DNA from: Cymbidium sinense
Taxonomy: Eukaryota; Streptophyta; Magnoliopsida; Asparagales; Orchidaceae
Direction: 5' to 3'
Assembly: GCA_021442155.1 (NCBI GenBank)
Contig: CM038215.1
Coordinates: 208,810,982-208,874,981 of the forward strand
DNA: 64,000 nucleotides
A program made the translations under genes and the position numbers. Numbering within the stretch: the first letter of the stretch is position 1; each line of letters begins with the position of its first letter. Below are positions 1 through 12,500 of this stretch, piece by piece. The notes under the pieces were generated by a model. That model was not told the origin of the DNA and made no database searches. It was given only the letters and a program-made list of their open reading frames with translations.

Positions 1-1480
1 TTTATGGAATATAAATTTCTTAGTTTGAATGTTTGTTTAGTTAACATCCATTTTACAGGTATAGTTAGATTTTATTTTCCATGAACCTATAATTTTGTAA
101 TAAGAATTAGGATTAGTGCTATGAGATTTAGGATGAGTAGTGGCTAAAAGGCAAAGACCTAGAAGACCTTATGAAGCCTTAAGTAAATCAAGCCAAAGGA
201 AGAAGAAGGAAAAGTAAAGAATGAAGACCCACATAGCATCTATTTAATTGTAATTATAATATTATTTTATAATCTGAGTTGTATAAAGGTAGAGCTCAGC
301 TACCTAATTTCTTTTTTTTATGGGGTGTACGATGGTACCCGACCGCACCAGCTTTTTATTCTTTAACAAAATTTATGAATGTTTGATTTTCATGTTTATC
401 TTGTGCAATAGAAATGATATGTTTTTCATTGGTTTCTTAAAGTTTGATGATTGAATGTATGGCTTGGATGATGTAGGCTCTTTAAGATAAAATTAATTTT
501 TTTTACCCCTATTAAACAACTCATAACTAAATGTTAAAAATAACTCCTAACCTCACATTAAAGCTTAGGTTATGAAAAGATTCAACAACTCCTTAGCTGA
601 AGGTTGAATGTTATAAGATCATGCATGACATCTTGTTTCGCTCTTAAATGGGGAGGGTCTGCATTCTTGCACGATAGAGGAATGCTTGACCTTTGAGGGC
701 AACCCTTGTAGTAGACAATACCTCTCCCGCTAATTTATCCCATGATCTTATTTCATCATGCATATAGGCATAATTTTTCTAAGCTTTTATCTAAATGAAT
801 GTGCCAAAAATAATATAAAAGATTATAAATTTGGCATTAGTCTAAGTTATGTCTTCATGTCAGACATGATCTAGTGTCTTATAGAGTGAGTTTAGAAATC
901 TACTTTTCTTCCTAATTAAATAAAAACTTAGCTATCTTGCATTTACATAAGACTGACCTACATGGTTTTGAAGCATAAGAGGCATTAGCTGGCGGCCACT
1001 CCAAGCAGCTGTAAGTCTAGAAGGGTTAGGATGGGTTTATCCTCTCTTATGAAGATAAGCCACCATATTTAATTTTCTGATTAGACTTAAGTTGTGCTTT
1101 TAGCTTGTCCTAAAGCATCCTAGATTTAGGATCTAAGGCTACTTATTTTCTTTAGTCTATGAGTATAAGACCTCACCTCTTAGGCATTTCCATAATCTTG
1201 TGTTGATGGATTATAAGTCTTAGCATTCTAATAAAATTTTAACTCAAATAAAATGAACTTTATCTATTTCATATATATATATATAGCCTCATTATAAGGT
1301 AGATTGGAGCACATACTAGGCTTCCTAGTATCATGAGTGTTCCATACTTATCTTTCTTTGGAATCTATAAATAAGCATATCAACTTGAATTCTCCCACTT
1401 GATTTCCCAAAAATACCAAAGCCTTTGATAGTCTAACCCTGAAATCTTTGGAGATATATTTAAGTGATTAGTAACTTAAA
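1..1480 (+). mobile_element. LTR-G fragment in inverted orientation, running off the left edge
   Basis: Read on the minus strand, this stretch follows the plus-strand sequence of about 5260-6720 module by module. Shared landmarks are the 'tctagaagggttagga' block (about 1015), the 'acctcacctcttaggcatttcc' block (about 1170) and the 'actaggcttcctagtatcatg' block (about 1315). No coding potential is seen. It is the only LTR-G segment in the window whose sense strand is plus. The match reaches position 1, so the segment continues or breaks just outside the window. Homology was judged by eye, and it is too diverged to give a percentage. Confidence 0.75.
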
Positions 1481-1699
1481 AAGTGGATTTTAATTTGTGA
1501 TCTGATTCATGTTTGGGTTGACTTTAATGTTTTAAAGAGCATGCAGATTATTGAACCCTACTCAGAGCAAGAATCATCTCACTTCACACACTAATCCTAA
1601 GTAAGTTCTAAAGTGGTGGATTTTAAGACTTTAAATCACCTTAATGAACTATCAAGTAATGATTAAATCTTAATTTTAAATTAATTCTAAATAAAATCA
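1481..1699. other. unassigned AT-rich junction between two opposed LTR-G pieces
   Basis: About 220 bases I cannot match to the other LTR-G copies. The inverted segment ends to the left and a forward segment starts to the right. No gene or structural element is seen. Confidence 0.4.
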
Positions 1700-4600
1700 T
1701 AATAATTTAAAAGATTAGACTTAGCACCCATGGGTGTTAAGCCCATTTGTCCTAATGGGCTATGCTAAAGGGGAAAGCATTACCTACATGCAAAAGTATT
1801 TGATTTATTTTTATTACTATAGCAGTCCCCTTAATTAAGCACAACCCCCTACAAAAATATCATTAGTTTAATAAATAACATCCTACCATCCACACCAGTG
1901 CACAAGCAATCCAAACATCCAATCTAAAATATTACACCACAAAATAAGAAAATTAATACATCACAATAAAACACTAACCTAACCTTAGTCTAGGATCAGT
2001 GGCTTATTAATCTAATGTGTGTGCGAAGGCTATGTAGTAAGTCAGAGCTAAACTTTAATATTTAAGTTGTGAATTGAGAGTAATGTTTAATTTATTACCT
2101 CTAAGTGATTTTAATTTGAATAAGTATAATTCATGTGGATTTTAGATTAATCTTTTTGATATTTGAGTTGTGATTTTGTGTTATGAGTGAAGGACTTAGT
2201 AGTCCACATTGTAATGAGAACCACTATACTCATGGCCTATCCTAAGAGATCTAAACCCCTAAGTTGAATATTACCTTTACTTGAGGTACACCTTTTGTAG
2301 GCTAATTAGATACAAAGAATGACTCTTGATATGTGAATGTTCTTTAAGCTTCATTCTTAAATTGATGAATATGACAGGTATACATGCTTATGCCTTAAAA
2401 TGAACAAACATCTAAAATGAATTGTGCATTATACATGGCTTTGTTAAACCAAGGGGATGAGGTTATTAAACCTCTTTTGGACGAACTTCGATGTCCAACC
2501 TATATACCATAAATTTATGCCAAGCATGTGAGTTTATATGAATATAGTATGAATGATAAAATACATGAATGCATATCATAGAGGATGAAACTTATTGTTA
2601 TTAATTTTTTTATGTAATTTTAAAATTTAAGATTAGAACTACAAATTATAACTTAATTATGGTCCACAACTACAAGCATGTGATGATCCACACTAATTTA
2701 AATCATTGAAGCAAGGGAAAGGCACATCCAATAAGATTATCTCATATATTCTAATCTTTATGAATTTCTTGATTTATTAATTACGAAATATTATAGTTAG
2801 GCTACTTATCCCTTAAAAATGTAAATATTCACTAAAGATAAGCCCAAAATTATTTTAAAAAAAAATCTTAATATGCATGCGAACAAAACAAATGTTCATT
2901 TAGGCTTACATAAAGTGATTAATTATGTTAATTAATATTTTGATAATTAGGCAATTACTTAAAATATCCCAAACCAATTAGAGATTTTGATTTCATTCTC
3001 TAATTATTAGTTAAATAAACATTGAAAGGTTCATTCATAATTTTTATGGTTATAGATGACTAATTATTAATTTTCTTAGTTTTAGGCCATTTAATTGAAT
3101 TATTTAATTAATCAAATGCCCTAAGGTGTAATGTTTTAAATTAATTATAATTAAGAGCTTAGAAATTTCTCTAAGGGTTCTTTGATGTCAAACATTGATG
3201 ATTGATTAATATAGGATCAATTAATTTTTTTATAATGTTTTAAATTAATTAATTAGGCCAATTAGTTAACTAGGCTTAGAAAAATCATAACTCTTAACTA
3301 ATTAACCAAATTACCTTAATATAATTATTAGTGATGTGCATATCATCAAGAAAGTTCCCCAATTATTTCAAGTCAATTAGGATGTTAATTAATTATTAAT
3401 TTCACTAATTTAATTTTTATTCAAACCTTAATTACTCTTTATCTAGTGGGTGAAAATTAAGGCTTTTATTTTTCTCAAATTACTCTCTATTTAAGCATTC
3501 TATAGAGGATTTATTTATATTTTTTAAATTTTTCTATAATTAGTTATAAATTTTAAATGTTTTAGCATATTAACTAAATTTTTAATCCTAATTAATCAAT
3601 TTACATAGTTGTCGCCATGTCAACGCTCACACTGTAGTGCTTTACATGTGGCACCATATGGTTTGCTACCTAACTCAACTAGCGATGGACATAGTTTCAA
3701 CCTAAGTTATTTGATCAAAAATCAATCTCATGGATTAAAAAGGATGGTGCAAGATTCGTCCCCTTCTTCTAGTGTGAGAGAGTGACTGTCTACCTTTTAC
3801 CAATTGATCTAGGCCATTAGAGGTTGAATTAAAGGGGGAAATGCAACCAAAAGTATGGAGGGTCAAATTTCTACTAACTACTATAGCTTGAATGAGTTAA
3901 AAAGAGATTTTACTTCACAAAAGAATACAATCTTAGAGGCTTTCTATAGTTTGAAGGATTTACCTCACCTAAGATTAACATTGATGATGATTATGATTGA
4001 AGTAGTTTCACCTTCAAGAGGCGAAGCCCTGCTATTGAAGTCCCGCCCTGCTATTGAAGTCCCCTCTCGTCTTCCTTTTGGTTGTTCTAGAGACCAAGAA
4101 TCACCATGAGTTAACTTAAATATTGCTTTTGGTGATCAAATCAAGTGTTTCTCGATTCATTTTAGTTCATCAAAGTGTAGGGTAGGTGGGCGAGGAGTTA
4201 ATTTAAGTGGGTCGAGTTTCGGTGAGGTTGAGTATATGGAGGTGTGCATGTTTGGGGGAGCTTGGTCTCAATAGCAATGGGGAGCATGGGGAGCTCTAGG
4301 ATTACTTTGGTGGCTGCTCTAGAGGTTTGTGAAGGTGTGTGTTGAGTTTGGAGGGATGGGGAGGTCTATACTTCCCTCCCCATATAAACTATCCAATTGG
4401 GTTTATTTAGACCATGGTAGCCAGTCGGGCAATGGGGGTGGTTGAATGTGGCATGGAACTGATGAGGTAGCCCTCCGCTAGTGGTTAGAGAAGTTTGGTG
4501 TTCAGTGGTGAAGTGGGCAAGCCATGGTGGCAGAACTAAGGTTTGCCACCTTGTGGCCATGGCTTATCATGGTTGAGGGTTGAACAAATTAGTCATGGGC

Positions 4601-4700
4601 TAGCTTGGGTTGGTTGTACTAAGCTCAAGAAGTGTTAAGGGTGATGCCTAGGGCAAAGGACAGGGTTGGACCATCATACTTTTTATTTTTGTCCTATATG
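1700..4700 (-). mobile_element. LTR-G remnant, probably the 3' LTR of the old element
   Basis: Starts with the 'cttagcacccatgg' module and follows the LTR-G order: the 'taatgtgtgtgcgaaggct' block near 2020, the GC-richer block near 3600-4100 and the block at 4370-4680. It resembles the split copy 23981-28390 + 44646-46735 more than the copies at 4951 or 49465; compare 4380-4560 with 45060-45240. That fits the two LTRs of one element. It stops near 4700 without the GGTCAA-rich tract and terminus, and pol sequence follows almost at once, so a deletion has joined the two. Short ORFs at 3855-4109 and 4366-4560 are chance openings. Confidence 0.65.
4026..4063. repeat. perfect 19-bp tandem duplication
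   Basis: The unit gccctgctattgaagtccc occurs twice in direct succession (4026-4044 and 4045-4063). The homologous place in the sister LTR near 44708 has a single related unit, so this duplication is private to this copy. Confidence 0.85.
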
Positions 4701-4739
4701 GGTGGCTTCATGTTTATTTAAACAATTTTGGTCATGATT

Positions 4740-4950
4740 TTTTGGATTTCATGCTTATTTAAATATTGTAACCACATGTGGTCATAGGATAGTTAGTATA
4801 ATGTGTCATCAATAAGTGTGTACAACAACTCTCTTTGTTTAATTTGATGGGCTCAAGACTTCTCTTCAGGTAATTTTCCTTTGGATAGATAATCAATGAA
4901 GGATTATCCCCAGTCGATCCCTTCATCATTTTTGGTGATATAAACCTCCC
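4740..4950 (-). pseudogene. pol fragment: linker and start of integrase zinc-binding region
   Basis: The minus-strand translation contains FIDYLSKGKLPEEKS, then AHQIKQRELLYTLIDDTLY. These match the Tat/Ogre-type stretch between the archaic RNase H and the integrase zinc finger, and they align with 59420-59600 of the younger element. Stops are present (for example after DWG and after EEKS). The reading frame resumes at about 12899 on the far side of an inserted LTR-G. On the other side the integrase core is missing, and LTR sequence begins near 4700. Confidence 0.8.
4946..4950. repeat. target-site duplication CTCCC (partner at 12894-12898)
   Basis: CTCCC flanks the LTR-G at 4951-12893 on both sides. 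Removing the LTR and one CTCCC rejoins the pol sequence colinearly with 59590-59620 (about ..aacctctccttcaag.. in the younger element). Five bp is the usual Ty3/gypsy duplication length. Confidence 0.75.
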
Positions 4951-7418
4951 TATGGTGTTTTAGTTTAAAGTCATAAGGATATCACACAGATCTTAGGGGG
5001 TACTTATTGAAGTGATCAGGTACAACATTAGGATATGATGTATTATCTTGGAAGATAGAAACATCACCCTGTAATAGACCTAATCACATAATGAGGACTC
5101 CTTACACAGATGGGTCTACATATATACTAGAGATCTTTTTTCTACTTCACATGAATAAGTAAAGTAGGGTTTATTTTATGTCAGGTTCTTTAGTTCTCTA
5201 TGGAAGCAAGCTTCCATAGTTAATTACATCTTAGCAAATGAGAATTTCTTAAGAATACTCTCAATTAAAGTAGTCAATAAGTATATCCAAAGATTTCAAG
5301 GCTAGATTATCAAAGAATTGGTTATTATTAGAAATCAAATGGGATTGTTCAAATTGGGAGACTTCTTCATAGATACCAAAGGAGAATAAGTAGGAGCACC
5401 CATGATACTAGAAAGCCTAGTAAGTGCTTCAATCTACCTTATAATGAGGCTTTACATTTTTGAAAGAGAGATTTTACTTTTGTTTAAATTAGAATTTTAT
5501 TAGAATGCTAGGGCTTATAGTCCAACAACACAAGATTGTGGAAACTCCTAAGAGGTGAGGACTTATACTTGTAACCCGAAGGAAATAAGTAGCCTCAGAA
5601 CCTAAATCTAAAATGATTTAGAACAAGCTAAAAGAATGGCCTAGATCTAATCAGGAAAATGGGATATAATTCTTTACCTCCATGAGATAGAATAGACACA
5701 TCCTGACTCTTCTGGACTTACAACCACCTAAAGTGGTTGCCAGCTAACACCTCCTATGCTTTAAAACTATGTAGGTCAATCTTAAATAGATGCAAGATAA
5801 TTAAGCTATTATTTAATTAAGAAGGAAGCTATAGTCTTAAACTCAGTCCCTAAGAGAGTAGTATGCAAGCATGACTTTGACTAATGTTGAAAGTTTAAAT
5901 TTTATTTTATTTTATTTTGACACATTCATTTTGGATCAAGGCTTTGGACAATTGTGCCTATATGCATGATGAGATTTAGTCACGGGCTAAATCATTTAGA
6001 GGAGGTGTTCTCCACTACAACGGATCACCCTCACAAGTCGAGCATATCCCCTATCGTGTAAGAATGGATACCCTCCCTATTCAAGAGTGCCACAATATGA
6101 TATGCATGGTGTGATAACATACAACATTCAGCTAAGGAATTTTTAAATCTTTTATTTATCTTGATTATAGAACTAAGCTTTAAGATGAGGTTATAGGTTG
6201 GATTAAAATTTAGTTATGAATTTTTAGTGAGGATACAAATTTTAATTTTATCAAAAAGAGACTACCGCAACCAGGTCACACATCAAATCATCATATTTTA
6301 ATAAACCTATAAAAAGCAAGCCATTTCTAATGCACAAAGTAAACACAATAATCAAACATAAGAATTTCATAAAAGAATAAGAGGTCGATGTGGTTGGCTA
6401 CCATCTTACACCCTGGAAAAGAGAAAAGTTGGGTAGCGAAGCTTTACCCTTATACATCCCAAATTATAATTGAATACTACAATTAAAATAAGTGTTATGG
6501 GGGTCTTCAATCTCTTGTTCTTCTTTCCTTCCTTTGGATCCATTTTTCTCCATGCTTCACAGGGCCTCCCAAGTCTTTATCTTCTAGCCACTACTCATCC
6601 TAAATCCTATAGCACTAATCCTAATCATATTATAAAAATTACATATTTATGGAAATTGAAACATAACTACACTTGCAAAATAGATGTTAGCTAAGTGAAC
6701 ATACAAGCTAAGCAATTGTATTTCACATATTCAAACTTAGCACCCAGCACTTGGATAGCCAAGCCCCCTATCATAATTGGATTATGCTTAGGGGTATAAG
6801 CAACACCTACAATAAAGGAAATTTATATTTACTCATTATTATAATGGCCCCTTTAGCATAATCACCTGTAGACAATATCATTAGGCTATTAGCGACCTAA
6901 CATCCAGTCTAAAACATTACATCATAAAATAAAACATGACACCATAACATACACTGGCCTAACCTGACACTAAAATTGGTGACTTAGCATTCTAATGTGA
7001 GTGTTAAGGTTTAGTGTGGTGTGTCTTGATTAAGCTTTAAGAGTATGATTATCTAAAGTTTAGAACTATTTAAGTTAAACATTAGGGGAGGTTTCACTTC
7101 AAATCTTTGAATGAATTGATTAATTTTAATTTACACTTTCTTGTTTCATTTGATGCTTATTTAACATCCAATTATTATAAAGAGAAGAAAGAGGTTTGCC
7201 CCCTTCATCCCTACCCTTAGTTATTTTCTAAAGGGATATTATTATGACTTTGGTTTCTTTAGTGAATAATTCATAAACATTTTATTAAACCTAAGTTAGG
7301 GTTAGTCTTAACGAGTCCTATTCAAACATGAAAGAAATCTTAGAATAAATAAAATTGAGTCATTATTACATGAACAACATTCCACTACTTCATTCCATCA
7401 TTAATAGTATACACACTT

Positions 7419-7421
<3 letters not shown>

Positions 7422-7465
<44 letters not shown>
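7422..7465. repeat. (AT)n microsatellite
   Basis: Uninterrupted AT dinucleotides, about 22 units, inside the solo LTR-G. The Tyr-Ile-repeat ORF over it (7355-7546) is an artefact of the repeat. Confidence 0.97.
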
Positions 7466-7466
<1 letters not shown>

Positions 7467-7617
7467 TATTCATGATATTTGATTCAATATACATATTTGT
7501 ACATGCAATATATACATTTATATTTTTCACACTTGATGATCATTAATGTATGAATTTGGTAGAAAAGAAATATTTCATTTCACAGTTAAGCATATGTAGA
7601 CATGTATTAGAGATTTA

Positions 7618-7960
7618 AGTATGTGCCATTGTTAAACCAGGAAAGTGACATTATCGAAGACCTCTTTGGGGCTACTTAAAGCTTCGTATTCCTGGGATGT
7701 CCAAACTATATACTTGCCAACTTAAATACATATAAACATATACATAAGCATAGAAATGAAAATCATGCAAAGGTTATATAAAAGCAAATCTTTTGTTCAT
7801 GTAAAGTAAAGTTTTATCCCAAATTCTAGCACATGTATACACATGACTGAAATTAAGTAAGTATGTGCCATTGTTAAACCAAGAAAGTGAGATTATCTAA
7901 GACCTCCTTGGGGCTACTTAAAGTCTTGTGTCCTCAAGATGTCCATACTATATACTTGCA
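7618..7960. repeat. internal direct duplication in LTR-G (about 246-bp period)
   Basis: A block of about 95 bp with the landmarks 'gtgccattgttaaacca', 'gacctc.ttggggctactt' and 'gatgtcca.actatatact' occurs at about 7620-7715 and again at about 7866-7960. The same doubled block is found in other LTR-G copies (26449-26712 and 52024-52405), so the duplication predates their spread. Confidence 0.85.
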
Positions 7961-9888
7961 AACTCAAACATATGTAAACATGGATAGGAACCAAGAAGGC
8001 AAAATAATCCTTTACCATCTTTAATTTATAACTAAATGTAAACATTATTAAATATTTATAAAAAATGTTAACTTAAATTTCACATTCTTATACATCATTA
8101 GCTTATAGTTTTGAAAATAATTTGCGATTTATTAGTGATAATATCCACACCATATAATAATATTTATCCAACACATGCAACTTAAATGCATTCATATTCT
8201 CTTAGTTTTTTTTTTCTTTTTGAAAACATGAACATGTGAAACAAATTCCATGCACATTTATAATGATTGAAAAAAGGTATTTAAATATTACCACATAACA
8301 TACTCAATTATATTAAGTCCTGAGGATAATCAAGCCAAATAAATATTCCTTAAGACTAACCAAAGTTCTTATACAATTTGATTTTGATATTTGAGTTGTT
8401 AAAATCTAAAGAGGAGAGATAATATTTAATAGTTACGCCATCCCATGTTCGTGATTTGATATATTTAAAGAAATAAATTAAATAAATTTTATGAGTTGAT
8501 TAGGTTCAAGCCATTAAGTACATCAATTTAATTACCCTTTCCTAAACTTCTTTAATTTAATTGTCTACTTGATCATGGGCCTTCAATGATATGCTTTTAG
8601 GAAAGTAAAATTTAATTCACCTAAAAAATTCTAATGCAAATAAGCTTATGCTTAACAATTAATTAGATTAAAGAAGGAAAGATTATGATTTTCCCATATC
8701 AATGGGTTAATCATAATTTCTTTAATGACTTTATGTTATTAAACATGTAAAAGGAAATTTAATGGATTATTTTTGAATTATTTGAACCAATTATTAATTT
8801 TGTTTGTTTTTTTTATTTTATCATTAACTTTCCTAATTATTCTCTAACTATTACATATGTTAATTAACCCTCTTAAAGAAATACATTTAGAAAAATAATT
8901 AAGAAATAAGGCTTAATTATTTCTAGTCACTATTCCAACTGTCCACCATGATTAATTAACATTAATTATTTAATGTTTACTATTCATCAATTTTAATAAT
9001 TATTTAATTTATTAAAAAGGGTAATTAGGATTGAAATTCCAAATTTTTTAAATTACATGGTAAATTAATTGCAAGAAAATTGTAGGAGGCAGAGGACATC
9101 CCATAGAATCATCCCACCAAATTTGGAATTAATTAGCCAAGTAATTTGTCATTAATTAAAGTAATTAGCCAAGTAATTTATCATTAATTAAAGTAATTAA
9201 CCTAAGCTTCAAACCTTAATTAGGCACTGTTCACTGGATAAAGATTAGGGATTCTATTTTTCTTTAATTCTTCTTTATTTGACCTTTCCAAAATGGGTTC
9301 ATTTTTCTTTTTTAAATTTTTCTATAATTAGTTATAATTTTTTTAAAGTTCTAACCATTTAATTAAATTTGTAAAGATTAAATAACCCTTTAAACCATCA
9401 TCGTCATGCAGACACTGATGCACCAGCACTTTCCATGTGGCATAATGGTATTGGTTACTTAAATTATCTAACGCGATAGCTGACTCAGCAGTGGTGGACT
9501 CGGTTTTATCTTGATCATCTAATCTTGGATCAGATAGCTGAGATTAATCCTATGATTTCAAAGAGATTAAATCAAAATTTCTAACATAATTAATCATGGT
9601 TGTCCATTCTAATCACGTAGATCGGATGACCGGTGATCCGTCGTCACATGAGCGCTAGAAGATGGACACCGTCCACCTTCCACCACACTATCTGAGCACT
9701 CCATAGCTCATTCAATGGTAAAATTGACTCCAATATGATCCGTGAATAAATCTAGGAAGATCTTATGATGGAGATTGCATGAAAACATGATTCAATTAAA
9801 AAAAAAAGACCAACACCTAGGGGCCAAAGCTATGATTGCTAGATTTTTACCTCATCAGAGCTATAGACCGGCGGTCTGTCGATAGAGG

Positions 9889-9913
9889 TAACTTCACCTT
9901 GAAGAGATGAAGC
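9889..9913. repeat. imperfect hairpin ACTTCACC...GATGAAGC
   Basis: The left arm cttcacc and right arm gatgaag flank a TTGAAGA loop. The same place in other copies keeps the pairing; the best example is 44688-44710. It may be an RNA or DNA secondary structure of the LTR; its role is unknown. Confidence 0.5.
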
Positions 9914-10679
9914 CTTGCTAAGAAGATCAGGAGCTGCATCCCTATCAATCGCTCTGTGGAGCAAACATCACCATAAAGCTCTGCAAAGTTGGTCTTGGGA
10001 CATCTTCAGTGGTCGAATTGCTCAAGAAATGATTCATTTCAATTCGCCAGAGTGTGGTTAATGTGTGGGATGAGTTAATTTAAGTTTGGTAGAGGTTTAG
10101 GAAGTTTGGAGGGATGAAGCTCTCAGGTTCAACCGAAAGCTTGTCTAACTAGTGGTGGAGTGCACGAGGAGCTTGGAGGAAGGTATGGGACTGTGCGCAA
10201 TGCTCTAGAGAAACTCTATGCTCAATTTGAATTGATGGGGAGGAGTATATTCTCTTCCCTAGCTAAACCAAGGGCTGAGATTGGTTCAACCTTTGGCAGC
10301 TGTCTGGTCAGGGTAGGTGGTTGGAGATGGCAGGGGACTATTGAGGTGGCTAAGGGTGAGAGGCTATGGGAGTGTAGTGGGCTGGCATAAGGTGTACTCT
10401 CCCTTAGGTGGACCAATGAATTGCCATGGGTGAACTCACCCTCTCCTAGTCAAAGGCTCAGCCCAATAGATGTAGGTTAGGTTGGGTCAGTGGTCCTCTT
10501 GTCCAAGAAGAGCCAAAGGTGGTTTCCATAGGGTAAGGGGTGGAGAACCCATCCAAATGAGGATTTTGTCCCATTTGGGTGATTTGGACCAATGGGTTTG
10601 ACCCAAACTAGGTTCCCCATGGGTTGGGCCCACTTGGACTGGCCCATGGTGACCCAAGTATTAGTCATGCCAAGTTTGG

Positions 10680-12500
10680 TTGGGTTTGGCTCAATTTGAC
10701 CCATATAGGTCAAATGGGTCAAGTTGGATTAAGTTGATCATTTTGACCAAATTAGGTCAAATTGATGACTTGGGTGAGTTCAATTGGTCATTTGGAGTGA
10801 ATGAGTGCAAATGGCTTGATTCAATTTGGGTTAGATTTGAATTTGGCTCATATAGTCAAATTTGGGTCAAATGGGTCATGTTGACCAATTTAACCAATTC
10901 AAATTGGTCAAATTGGCTTGAGCATGGGTGTGGTTTAGGTTCAACTGATCATTGATAATTGATTGAAAGAGTTAATTTAAATTAATTTGGATTATGGAGT
11001 GATTTGGTTCAATTTGACCCTTTAGGTCAAATTGGACTAAGTGGGATAATTTTGTTAGGTTGACCAAATTGGGTTCAAATGAAGATTCGATTATATTTAA
11101 TATTGGATTACAGATTGGTTGAAAGCATTGGTTTCAATCAATTTAGTTTAGGATTTGATTTGGTTCAATTTGGCCCTTTAAGCCAAATTGGGTCAACTTG
11201 GGTCAAAGGTTCTAATTAGCTTTGTTAGGCTCAATTGATTGTAGTGGAATATTCAATAATGATCTATAATCATCAATGAAGGGATTGGATGGCTTGATTT
11301 GATTCAATGGGAATTTAATTAGAGTTTATCCTAATCACTTCTTTAAGGTCACTTCGGGCAAAGTGACTTGGTCAAACCAACTTTGGTTAATTGGGGTTAT
11401 GGATGGTTGGGGTGTGTTCAATGATGAATTTGAAGTTAATTGGTGGCTTTGGTTGCAATTGATTCGGGCTCAATTATATTTTGGCTCATTTGAACCCTTT
11501 AGGTCAAATGGGCTAGCTTGGGTTGGCCATTTTTCTTTGGTTCAATTGGCTTGATTATTAATATTGGCATAGCTTGAAATGATCTAATGAATAATTAGAG
11601 AGGTTGAGAAACTTAGGTTCATTTTGACCAAATTGGGTCAAAGTGAGGCCTTGGGTGAGTTCAATTGGTCATTTTGAGTGAATTAGTGCAATTAGTTTGA
11701 TTCAATTTTGGTTAGATTTGAATTTGGCTCAAATGGTCCAATTTAGGTCAAATGGGTCATGTTGACCAATTTGACCAAATTGGCCAAATTGGCTTGAGCA
11801 TGGGTTAGGTTTATGTTCAATTGATCTTTAATGATTGATTGGAATAGTTGATTTAAATTAATTTGGATTATGGAGTGAATTGGTTCAATTTGACCCTTTA
11901 AGTCAAATTGGGCTAAGTGGGATAATTAGGTTAGGTTGACCTAATTGGATCTAATTGAAGGTTGGATTATGTTTAATATTGAATTAGTGATTGGTTGGAA
12001 GCATTAGTTTCAACCAATTTGGTCTAAGATGTGATTTGGGTCAATTTGACCCTTTAGGCCAATTTGGGTCAACTTGGGTCAAAGGATCCAATTGGCTTGA
12101 TTAGGTTCAACTGATTGTAGTGGATCAATAATGACCTACAATCATCAATGGAGGGATTGGATGACTTGATTTGATCCAATGGAAGTTTAATTGGTGTTTG
12201 GTTCAATTACCCCTTTTAGGTCACTTTGGGTCAAGTGACATGGTCAAGTCAACTTGGACCAATTGGGGTTATGGATGGTTGGGATGTGTTCACTGATAAA
12301 TGTGAAGTTGATTGGTGGATTTGATTGTAATTTATTTAGGTTTAACCAGGTTTTGGCTCATTTGAACCCTTTAGGTCAAATGGGTTAGGTTGGGTTGGTC
12401 ACCTTCCTTTGGTTTAGTTTGCTTGATTGTAAGCATTGGAGTGTCTTGAAATGATCTAATACATAATGAAGTGATTGAGAAAATCAAATTGGACGTAGTT
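10680..12500. repeat. GGTCAA/TTGACC-rich tract with 0.88-kb tandem duplication
   Basis: The tract is built from variants of ttgaccaaatt.gggtcaaatg. I count eight exact TTGACC or GGTCAA hexamers in 10695-10912 alone. A unit of about 875-881 bp is repeated: 'gtgagttcaattggtca' at 10774 recurs at 11655, and 'ggggttatggatggttgg' at 11393 recurs at 12265. The younger LTR at 49465 has a single, shorter version. TTGACC is the W-box core recognised by WRKY factors. Whether these sites act in transcription is inference. Confidence 0.75.

Noticed and set aside
5200..5222. 'ggaagcaagcttccatag' palindrome as a possible regulatory site
   Set aside because: A short palindrome around AagcTT recurs in LTR-G copies (29010, 49707) only because the LTR recurs; no further support.
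7355..7546. 63-aa ORF with a Tyr-Ile repeat
   Set aside because: Translation of an (AT)n microsatellite. The same applies to 52048-52248.
10477..10722. LTR-sense ORF of 81 aa with a similar 76-aa ORF at 54788-55018
   Set aside because: The similarity follows from repeat homology. The corresponding part of nested copy A is not listed as open, and no codon-level constraint can be shown by eye. Only a substitution-pattern test over many copies could revive it.
10680..12500. CRISPR-like or regular satellite array
   Set aside because: Motifs are irregularly spaced and degenerate, with no constant spacers. The genome is a plant's.
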